Assembly (NCBI GenBank): GCA_035535015.1
Contig: DATLQU010000023.1
Span: 1-31,886 of the forward strand
Reading direction: 5' to 3'
Length of the DNA: 31,886 nt
Source: Palsa-661 sp035535015
Lineage (GTDB): Bacteria; Actinomycetota; Acidimicrobiia; Acidimicrobiales; UBA8190
This document shows positions 25,613 to 31,886 of this stretch, in pieces. The position numbers were made by a program, and so were the translations under genes. The notes under the pieces are model-generated. The model was not told the DNA's origin. It saw only the letters and a list, made by a program, of their open reading frames with translations, and made no database searches. Positions within the stretch are counted from its first letter, which is position 1; each line of letters starts with the position of its first letter.

Positions 25613-26484
25613 CCGTCGTCGGGGGACCGAAGGTGGTGGCGGTGGGCGGCGGTCACGGCCAGGCGGCCAGCCTGCGCGCCGCCCGGCTCTACGCCGGCGG
25701 GATCACGGCCATCGTCTCGGTGGCCGACGACGGTGGATCGTCGGGCCGGCTCCGCCGGCAGCTCGGCATCGTCCCCCCGGGGGACCTCCGGACCTGCCTG
25801 GTGGCCCTGGCCGACACCACCTTGCTGGCCCGGGTCTTCGAGCAGCGCTTCGAGACCGACGCCGAGGAACTGACCGGCCATGCCCTCGGGAACCTGGTCA
25901 TCGCCGGTCTGATGGCCGCCGCCGGGGACGTCCAGACCGGCCTCGACGAGGCGGGCCGGCTGCTCGGGGCCGAGGGAAGGGTGGTCCCCGCCGCCACCGA
26001 ACCGGTCGTCCTGAAGGCGTCCTCGGCCGCCGGGGAGATCGAGGGCCAGACGGCCGTCATGGACACCACCCATATCCAACAGGTCTCGGTCATCCCGGCC
26101 GACGCCGTGGCCCCGGCCCCGGCCCGGGCCGCCCTGGCCGCCGCCGACCAGATCGTGATCGGCCCGGGCTCGCTCTTCACCAGCGTCCTGGCCGCCCTGG
26201 CCGTTCCCGGCATCGCCGCCGCCATCCGGCAGTCGTCGGCCCCGGTCGTCTACGTGGCCAACCTCCGGCCCCAGCCGGCCGAGACCGAGGGGCTCGACGT
26301 GGCCGGCCACGTGGCCGCCCTGGCCGCCCACGGCATCACCGTCGACGTGGTGGTGGCCGACTCCACCGGCATCGCCCTCGGGACGCTGGCCGTTCCCGTG
26401 GTCGACACCGCGCTGGCCAAGAGCAACGGCCTGGCCCACGACCCGGTCAGACTGGCGTCGGCCCTGGCCGGTCTGGTCGGATAG
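25609..26484 (+). CDS. YvcK/CofD-like gluconeogenesis factor
   Basis: A 291-residue protein of the YvcK (UPF0052, CofD-like) family, which binds UDP-sugars and supports peptidoglycan synthesis and growth on gluconeogenic carbon sources. Hallmarks are VVAVGGGHGQAASLRAARLY, VSVADDGGSSGRLRR, PPGDLRTCLVALAD, GHALGNLVIAGL and IGPGSLFTSVLAAL. Length is on the short side of the normal range. It is translationally coupled to rapZ. The next gene is gap, 62 bases on; whiA, which usually follows yvcK, is missing. Confidence 0.93.
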   Translation: MTVVGGPKVVAVGGGHGQAASLRAARLYAGGITAIVSVADDGGSSGRLRRQLGIVPPGDLRTCLVALADTTLLARVFEQRFETDAEELTGHALGNLVIAGLMAAAGDVQTGLDEAGRLLGAEGRVVPAATEPVVLKASSAAGEIEGQTAVMDTTHIQQVSVIPADAVAPAPARAALAAADQIVIGPGSLFTSVLAALAVPGIAAAIRQSSAPVVYVANLRPQPAETEGLDVAGHVAALAAHGITVDVVVADSTGIALGTLAVPVVDTALAKSNGLAHDPVRLASALAGLVG

Positions 26485-26546
26485 GACGGCTGTGGCCGAC
26501 CAGCGACAGCGCACGGGGGAGCGGGGGCCGACGAAGTGAGGCGCAG

Positions 26547-27581
26547 ATGACCGTTCGGGTAGGCATCAACGGATTCGGACGCATCGGCCGGAACTTCCTC
26601 CGAGCCGCCCGCCGCCAGGGCGCGGCCATCGAGGTGGTGGCGGTCAACGACCTGACCGACGCCCGGACGAACGCCCACCTCCTGCGCTACGACTCCACCC
26701 ACGGCCGTTTCGACGGCGTGGTGGAGACCGACGGGGACCTCCTGATCGTCGACGGCCAGCGGATCCGGGTGTTGGCTGAACGCGAACCGAAGGCCCTGCC
26801 CTGGGACGAGATGGGGGTCGAGGTCGTCATCGAGTCGACCGGTCGTTTCACGGCGCGCGCCGACGCCGCCGGTCACCTCGAGGCAGGAGCTCGCCGGGTG
26901 ATCATCTCGGCCCCCTCGAAGGACGCCGACGCCACTTTCGTGATCGGCGTGAACGACCACGAGTTCGATCCCGAGGCCCATGTCGTCATCTCCAACGCGT
27001 CGTGCACCACCAACTGCTTCGTCCCCATGGTCAAGGTGCTGGAAGACGCTTTCGGCGTCACCAGTGGGCTGATGATGACGGTCCACGCCTACACCAACGA
27101 CCAGAACCTGCTCGACCTGCCGCACTCGGATCTCCGCCGGGCACGCGCCGCGGGGCTCAACATCGTGCCCGCCTCCTCCGGTGCGGCCCGGGCCACCAAT
27201 CTCGTCGTCCCCGCCATGAAGGGCCGGCTCGACGGAGGGGCCCTGCGGGTCCCGATCGGCGACGGCTCGATCACCGACTTCACTCTGGTCGTCCCCCGGG
27301 CCGTCACCGTCGACGAGGTGAACGAGGCCTTCCGGGCGGCGGCGGCCACCGGTCCCCTGTCGTCCGTGCTGGCCTACACCACCGATCCCATCGTCTCCTC
27401 CGACATCGTGGGCTCGGCCGCCTCCTGCACCTTGGACGCCGGCCTCACCATGGTCATGCCCGTCGGGCCCGACCAGACCCTCGTCAAGATCCAGGGCTGG
27501 TACGACAACGAATGGGGTTACGCCAGCCGGCTGGTCGATCTGGCCGTCCTCGTGAGCAGTGACCGTCGCGCCAGCGGGTGA
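26547..27581 (+). CDS. gap: Type I glyceraldehyde-3-phosphate dehydrogenase
   Basis: Glycolytic enzyme oxidising glyceraldehyde-3-phosphate to 1,3-bisphosphoglycerate with NAD. The protein has 344 residues. NAD-binding VGINGFGRIGRNFLRAA is at residues 5-21, with NDLTDA after the second strand. The catalytic Cys153 lies in SNASCTTNC, and His180 in MTVHAYTNDQNLLD. The phosphate sites are SSGAARA and the C-terminal WYDNEWGYASRLVDL. GTGAGG about 7 bases before the ATG serves as the ribosome binding site. First gene of the gap-pgk-tpiA set. Confidence 0.97.
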   Translation: MTVRVGINGFGRIGRNFLRAARRQGAAIEVVAVNDLTDARTNAHLLRYDSTHGRFDGVVETDGDLLIVDGQRIRVLAEREPKALPWDEMGVEVVIESTGRFTARADAAGHLEAGARRVIISAPSKDADATFVIGVNDHEFDPEAHVVISNASCTTNCFVPMVKVLEDAFGVTSGLMMTVHAYTNDQNLLDLPHSDLRRARAAGLNIVPASSGAARATNLVVPAMKGRLDGGALRVPIGDGSITDFTLVVPRAVTVDEVNEAFRAAAATGPLSSVLAYTTDPIVSSDIVGSAASCTLDAGLTMVMPVGPDQTLVKIQGWYDNEWGYASRLVDLAVLVSSDRRASG

Positions 27582-27599
27582 CCCCCTCGTGACCCCCTC

Positions 27600-28805
27600 G
27601 TGACCCCGACCGCCACCGACCCGCTGGCCGGCCTGCCTCTCCTGGAGGACCTGCCCGACGTCGACGGCCGGAGGGTTCTCGTCCGAGCCGACTTCAACGT
27701 GCCGCTGCGCTGGCCCGACGGTCCGTCCGGCGCCGCCGTGGTGGCCGACGACTTCCGGATCTGCGCCGCCATGCCCACCCTCGACTGGCTCACCGGCCAC
27801 GGCGCCGAAGTGACCGTCTGTTCCCACTTGGGACGGCCCCACGGTCAGGCCGACCCCCTCTGCGACATGGCCCCCGTCCGCCAGCGCCTGGCCTCCTTGG
27901 CCCCCGGAGTCGGTCTGCTCGACAACCTGCGCTTCGATCCCGGCGAGAAGGCCAACGACCCGGCCTTCGTCGACCGGCTGGTGGACGGCTTCGACTGTTA
28001 CGTGAACGACGCCTTCGGCGTTTCCCACCGCAGGCACGCCTCCATCGTGGGACCGCCGGCCCGGCTGCCGTCCGCCGCCGGCCGGCTGCTGGCCCGCGAA
28101 GTCTCGGCCGTGGGCGGCCTGCTGGCCGACCCGGCCCGGCCCTTCCTGGCCGTGGTCGGTGGGGCCAAGGTGTCGGACAAGCTCGGGGTGTTGCGGTCAT
28201 TGCTCGATACCGTGGACCAGGTGATCGTCGGTGGGGGCATGGCCTTCACCTTTCTGGCTGCCCGGGGCCACACCGTGGGCCGGTCGCTCTTCGATCCCTC
28301 GGCCGTGGCCAGTTGTCGCGCCCTGCTGGACGAGGCGGGGGACAGGGTGGTGCTTCCCTCCGACGTCGTGGTCCGACGGACCACGGCCGGCGGTGAGGAC
28401 GAGATCCTGGTGGTCGGTCCCGACGTTCCCGACGACGCCACCGGTCTCGACATCGGGCCCACCAGTGCCGGCATCTTCGCCGACGCCGTGGCCGAGGCCG
28501 GCACCGTCTTCTGGAACGGCCCCATGGGCGTTTTCGAGGATCCCCGCTTCGCCGCCGGCACCTACGCCGTGGCCGAGGCCATCGCCGCCAGCGGCGCCTT
28601 CAGCGTGGTGGGCGGGGGCGATTCGGTGGCCGCCCTCGACCAGTTGGGACTGGCGGGAAAGGTGGGCTTCGTCTCCACCGGTGGCGGCGCGTCGCTCGAA
28701 CTTCTCGAGCACGGGGACCTTCCCGGTCTCGACGCCCTGCGCCACGCGCCGAACGCCTCCGGCACCGCCGGCACCGGCACCGAGACCAGAGGGGGACGCT
28801 CATGA
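27600..28805 (+). CDS. pgk: Phosphoglycerate kinase
   Basis: Transfers the acyl-phosphate of 1,3-bisphosphoglycerate to ADP. The protein has 401 residues. VLVRADFNVPL is the substrate-loop motif near residue 24. Next come SHLGRPHGQ, LLDNLRFDPGE, VNDAFGVSHRRHAS, VVGGAKVSDKLGVL, the nucleotide-site FWNGPMGVFEDPRF, and VGGGDSVAAL with STGGGASLELLE. The GTG start is the third copy of an 11-bp tandem repeat (GTGACCCCCTC, 27578-27610) whose first copy holds the gap stop codon; the middle copy's GTG runs into a TGA. No ribosome binding site is visible. It overlaps tpiA by four bases (ATGA). Confidence 0.96.
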   Translation: MTPTATDPLAGLPLLEDLPDVDGRRVLVRADFNVPLRWPDGPSGAAVVADDFRICAAMPTLDWLTGHGAEVTVCSHLGRPHGQADPLCDMAPVRQRLASLAPGVGLLDNLRFDPGEKANDPAFVDRLVDGFDCYVNDAFGVSHRRHASIVGPPARLPSAAGRLLAREVSAVGGLLADPARPFLAVVGGAKVSDKLGVLRSLLDTVDQVIVGGGMAFTFLAARGHTVGRSLFDPSAVASCRALLDEAGDRVVLPSDVVVRRTTAGGEDEILVVGPDVPDDATGLDIGPTSAGIFADAVAEAGTVFWNGPMGVFEDPRFAAGTYAVAEAIAASGAFSVVGGGDSVAALDQLGLAGKVGFVSTGGGASLELLEHGDLPGLDALRHAPNASGTAGTGTETRGGRS

Positions 28806-29602
28806 TGGCTGCGGCCGGACCGCGACGACGGCCGCTCGTGAGCGGCAACTGGAAGATGCACCACGATCATCTCCAGTCCATCCGGACCGTCCAGGACCTG
28901 GGACTGCGGGTCACCGCCGCCGACGTCGGACCGCTCGACGTGTCGGTGCATCCGCCGTTCACCGATCTCCGCTCCGTCCAGACGGTGCTCGAGGATCGGG
29001 CCATCCCCGTGGCCCTCGGCGCCCAACACTGTTTCAGTGAGGACGAGGGTGCCTTCACCGGCGAGGTGGCCCCTCCGATGCTGGCCCGGCTCGGCGTCAG
29101 TTACGTCATCGTCGGCCATTCCGAGCGACGACAATTCTTCGCCATGACCGACGAACAGGTCGCCGCCACCTTGCGGGCCGTGGTCCGCCACGCCATGACA
29201 CCCATCGTCTGCGTGGGGGAGACGGAAGAGGAGCGGGAGGCGGGGGAGACCGAGGCCCGGCTCACCACCCAGACGAGCGCGGCCCTGAAGGGCCTGTCCG
29301 AGGAGCAGACGGCCGGCCTGGTGCTCGCCTACGAGCCCATCTGGGCCATCGGCACGGGCCGGACGGCCACGGGGGAGGACGCCCAGAAGGCCTGCGCCCA
29401 CCTCCGCGGCGTGGTGCAGGAGCTGGCCGGAAAGACCGCCGCCCAGGCCGTCCGGATCCAGTACGGCGGCTCGGCCCGGCCCGAGAACACGGCCGAGCTG
29501 ATGGGCCAGCGCGACATCGACGGACTCCTGGTCGGTGGGGCCAGCCTGGATGCGGCCGTCTTCGCCGCCATCATCCGCGAGGCCGCCACCACCGGTCGGT
29601 AA
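28802..29602 (+). CDS. tpiA: Triose-phosphate isomerase
   Basis: Interconverts dihydroxyacetone phosphate and glyceraldehyde-3-phosphate. The protein has 266 residues. Active-site residues are Lys18 in SGNWKMH, His106 in IVGHSERR, and Glu178 in LAYEPIWAIGTG. The phosphate-binding loops YGGSARPEN and VGGASLDAAVF are present. The ATG overlaps the pgk stop as ATGA, so translation is coupled; a second ATG follows immediately. Confidence 0.96.
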   Translation: MMAAAGPRRRPLVSGNWKMHHDHLQSIRTVQDLGLRVTAADVGPLDVSVHPPFTDLRSVQTVLEDRAIPVALGAQHCFSEDEGAFTGEVAPPMLARLGVSYVIVGHSERRQFFAMTDEQVAATLRAVVRHAMTPIVCVGETEEEREAGETEARLTTQTSAALKGLSEEQTAGLVLAYEPIWAIGTGRTATGEDAQKACAHLRGVVQELAGKTAAQAVRIQYGGSARPENTAELMGQRDIDGLLVGGASLDAAVFAAIIREAATTGR

Positions 29603-29615
29603 GGCTGCCTTCTGC

Positions 29616-29638
29616 TTGACCCGACCCTTTGGTAGCGT
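29616..29638 (+). promoter_or_regulatory. Candidate secG promoter
   Basis: TAGCGT at 29633-29638 fits a -10. TTGACC at 29616-29621 looks like a -35, but the spacer is only 11 bases; the antitoxin-like gene shows the same TTGA-11-TANNNT layout. It lies just after the tpiA stop and 34 bases before secG. Confidence 0.35.
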
Positions 29639-29671
29639 GGACAGGTCCAGAAGGCCCGAGGAGGACCACCG

Positions 29672-29902
29672 GTGCTGACCATTGCATTCCTTGTTCTCCA
29701 CATGATGGCGACCCTCTCGCTGATCTTCCTCATTCTCATGCACTCGGGCAAGGGCGGCGGCCTGTCGGACATGTTCGGCGGTTCGGTGGGCCAGGCGGCG
29801 GCCGGTTCCACCGTGGTCGAGAAGAACCTCGACCGGATCACCGTCACCGTGGCCGTCGTCTTCGCCTTCACCACCGTGATCTTGGCTCTGCGCCTGCAGT
29901 GA
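29672..29902 (+). CDS. secG: Preprotein translocase subunit SecG
   Basis: A 76-residue membrane protein of the SecYEG channel with two transmembrane helices (residues 3-24 and about 54-73) and the conserved loop HSGKGGGLSDMFGGSV. GAGGAGG 7 bases or so before the GTG is a strong ribosome binding site. Placement after tpiA is the usual actinobacterial order. The stop overlaps the GTG of the next gene as GTGA. Confidence 0.95.
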   Translation: MLTIAFLVLHMMATLSLIFLILMHSGKGGGLSDMFGGSVGQAAAGSTVVEKNLDRITVTVAVVFAFTTVILALRLQ

Positions 29903-31755
29903 TCGGCCGGTTGGCCGGCGTCGCCTCGGCCAGGTCGCCACAGCGTCTCCCCCCACCGCGACACCTCTCGGACCCGAGCTCCCGACGCGGCCTGTGGGTC
30001 GTCACCGTCGTGGCCGGCGTCCTGTTGGCGGCCTGCGGATCCCCGGCCCGCCCCGGCGCCTCGACGGCCTCGGCCGGGGCCACCACCACGACGACGGGTC
30101 CAAAGGCCGCGCCGCTGCTGGTGGCCGGTCGGGGAGGCACGGCCACGGTGGCGCTCGACTCCATCCCCCTGACCCTGAACGACCACACCGTGGCGGGGGA
30201 CACCGAGGCGGGCCGGATCGTGGCCAGTACCGTCTGGGTCCAGGTCTTCCAGATAGGGCCCACCATGAAGCCCACGTTGGACACCGACGTGGTCCAGAGC
30301 GCCGAAGTGGTGAGCGTCGACCCCCAGACCGTCGTCTACCAGATCGCCCCCAAGGCCGTCTGGTCCGATGGCGTCCCCATCACGGCGGCCGACTTCCAGT
30401 ACGCCTGGCAGGCGCAGCGCGGCGGTGCCACCGACGTCGACGGCAGCCCCGACTCGGTGGCGTCGACCCTCGGCTACCGCGACATCGCCTCGGTGGTGGC
30501 GAGCAACAACGGCCGGACCGTCACCGTCACCTTTCGCACTCCCGACGCCGACTGGGAGTCGCTCTTCGACGACCTCCTACCCGCCCACCTGGCCGGTGTC
30601 GTCGGCTGGAACCACGGATTCGACCACTTCGACCCCCATGTCCTCGTCTCGGCCGGTCCCTGGTTGATCGACAAGTGGCTCCCGGGCCAGCAAGTCGTCC
30701 TCGTCCGCAACCCGCGCTGGTGGGGGGCGATCCCCCATTTCAACCGGATCGTGATGGAAGCGGTGCCGAACCCGTCGGTGCTCGCCCGAGACGTCGCCAG
30801 CGGACGCGTCCAGGTGGCCGCTCCCGATACCTACGACGCCGCCCTCATCTCGGCACTGTCGGCGCTGCCCAAGACGGAGACGGAGTCGCGTCTGGGGGCC
30901 ACCATGTTGCAACTCGAGTTCAACGTCACCCGCGCCCCGGTCAACTCGATGGCCGTCCGCCAGGGCGTCGCCCACGCCATCGACCGGGTGGGCATCGTGA
31001 CGGCGGTGGCCCAGCCCTTGCAGCACTACGTCTGGCTGGACAACAACCATCTCTCCGCCAACCTCCAGCCCGGTTACAGCGACAACGCCACCGGCTACGA
31101 GACCGTCGACCTGGCCGCCTCCGCCGCTCTTCTCGAGCAGGGGGGTCTGGTGGCCGACGCCAACGGCACCTGGACGTTCCACGGCGCACCGGTCACCTTG
31201 GATCTCACCTGGTCGGCGGACGATCCGTGGTCCGCCGCCGTCGGCCCTCTGGTGGCCAGCCAATTGGTGGGCGCCGGGTTCGATGTCGACGCCCTCCCCG
31301 TGCCGGGACCTCAGTTGACGGGAATGGTCCTTCCCGGCGCCGCCTTCGAACTCGCCCTCGTCCCCGTCCAGGCCACAGCTTTTCCGAGTCAATTGGGCGG
31401 AGTCTTCTCACCCACCGCCACGGCCGGCAGCGTGAGCCTGGCCCAGGACTGGAGCGGCTTCGACGACCCCAAGGTCGACGCCCTGTTCACCCAGGCGCAG
31501 CAGAATCTCTCGGCCAACCAGGGGGGGGCGACCTACCAGCAGATCGACCAGGATCTCTGGCTGGACATGCCCACCTTCCCGCTTTTCGCCGAGCCGAATT
31601 TCGTGGCCTTCTCGGCGTCGATCTTCGGGGTCCAGGTGGACCCCGGGGGCTTGGGTGCGTTGTGGCAGATGAACACCTGGGCCCCTCTGGTGGGGGCACC
31701 GCGCACCCCGACGGCCACCACGACCACGAAGGGGACGCTGCGCGCCTCGCGCTAA
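29899..31755 (+). CDS. ABC transporter substrate-binding lipoprotein, family 5 (peptide/oligopeptide type)
   Basis: A 618-residue lipoprotein. The signal peptide has a basic n-region and the lipobox VLLAAC with lipid-modified Cys46, then a Ser/Thr/Ala-rich linker. The body fits SBP_bac_5: LTLNDHTVAGDTEAGRIVAS, YQIAPKAVWSDGVPITAADF with QYAWQA, then VTVTFRTPDADW, LVRNPRWWG and VRQGVAHAIDRVGIV. Such proteins capture peptides, nickel or opines for an ABC importer. No permease or ATPase genes follow before the tRNA, so its transporter is elsewhere. I chose GTG 29899 because it overlaps the secG stop and gives a proper signal peptide. The substrate is unknown. Confidence 0.9.
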   Translation: MIGRLAGVASARSPQRLPPPRHLSDPSSRRGLWVVTVVAGVLLAACGSPARPGASTASAGATTTTTGPKAAPLLVAGRGGTATVALDSIPLTLNDHTVAGDTEAGRIVASTVWVQVFQIGPTMKPTLDTDVVQSAEVVSVDPQTVVYQIAPKAVWSDGVPITAADFQYAWQAQRGGATDVDGSPDSVASTLGYRDIASVVASNNGRTVTVTFRTPDADWESLFDDLLPAHLAGVVGWNHGFDHFDPHVLVSAGPWLIDKWLPGQQVVLVRNPRWWGAIPHFNRIVMEAVPNPSVLARDVASGRVQVAAPDTYDAALISALSALPKTETESRLGATMLQLEFNVTRAPVNSMAVRQGVAHAIDRVGIVTAVAQPLQHYVWLDNNHLSANLQPGYSDNATGYETVDLAASAALLEQGGLVADANGTWTFHGAPVTLDLTWSADDPWSAAVGPLVASQLVGAGFDVDALPVPGPQLTGMVLPGAAFELALVPVQATAFPSQLGGVFSPTATAGSVSLAQDWSGFDDPKVDALFTQAQQNLSANQGGATYQQIDQDLWLDMPTFPLFAEPNFVAFSASIFGVQVDPGGLGALWQMNTWAPLVGAPRTPTATTTTKGTLRASR

Positions 31756-31801
31756 CATGCGCCCTGCGATGTCATCACCCCTCGGCAGAGGGAGCACTCT
31801 C

Positions 31802-31885
31802 GTCGGAGTGGCGGAATAGGCAGACGCGCCAGCTTGAGGGGCTGGTGCCCGCAAGGGCGTAGGGGTTCAAGTCCCCTCTCCGACA
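31802..31885 (+). tRNA. tRNA-Leu(GAG)
   Basis: Acceptor arms GTCGGAG (31802-31808) and CTCCGAC (31878-31884) pair fully, with discriminator A at 31885. The anticodon stem CCAGC/GCTGG encloses loop TTGAGGG, giving anticodon GAG at 31836-31838 (reads CUC/CUU). A long variable arm (TGCCCGCAAGGGCGT) marks a class II tRNA, and the T arm is AGGGGTTCAAGTCCCCT. The window ends one base later, so whether CCA is encoded cannot be seen. Confidence 0.95.
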
Positions 31886-31886
31886 C

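Noticed and set aside
31778..31792. CCCTC-GGCA-GAGGG hairpin as terminator of the substrate-binding protein gene
   Set aside because: The stem is only 5 bp and no T-run follows; it may simply be chance in the tRNA leader.

Overview
The window is a high-GC stretch of about 32 kb that looks like an actinomycete chromosome. The best fit is a deep actinobacterial lineage such as Acidimicrobiia, although no 16S rRNA is present to prove it. Evidence for this is the AftD-like arabinofuranosyltransferase, actinobacterial-type RapZ, the rapZ-yvcK-gap-pgk-tpiA-secG block, frequent GTG starts, and four genes whose start codon lies 6-7 bases after a TANNNT hexamer with no ribosome binding site (leaderless style).

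Left part (1-11447): a partial AftD/DUF3367 cell-envelope glycosyltransferase gene on the minus strand runs off the left edge. It is divergent from a class I SAM methyltransferase gene, which is followed by coaE, uvrB and uvrA on the plus strand.

Middle part (11448-16285): this is the accessory region. It holds a secreted protein with a natural His6 run, a short ORF whose C-terminus resembles that of the secreted protein, and a small membrane-protein gene carrying two compensating frameshifts. It also holds a 16-bp tandem array between two convergent small membrane-protein genes, and an antitoxin-like gene followed by an internally deleted remnant of its presumed toxin. Arrays of the same 9-bp repeat border that toxin-antitoxin remnant on both sides. 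nadA (quinolinate synthase) closes the region and is divergent from uvrC.

Right part (16286-31886): uvrC is followed by two divergent AT3-SGNH acyltransferases and a polytopic membrane protein of GT-C type. Then come rapZ-yvcK-gap-pgk-tpiA-secG, a family-5 ABC substrate-binding lipoprotein, and tRNA-Leu(GAG). whiA, normally found between yvcK and gap, is absent: only 62 bases separate them. The envelope genes interrupt the usual uvrC-rapZ adjacency.

The genes fall into nucleotide excision repair (uvrA, uvrB and uvrC, all in one window), lower glycolysis, cofactor synthesis (coaE, nadA), protein export (secG), and envelope glycan assembly or acylation. A recurring theme is in-frame tandem expansion of 9-18 bp units inside otherwise conserved proteins (AftD-like, UvrA, NadA, an acyltransferase). 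I did not find a convincing new multi-gene defence or biosynthetic system. The strongest unusual signals are the eroded toxin-antitoxin locus with its repeat borders, the His6 secreted protein with a nearby C-terminal echo, and the missing whiA.
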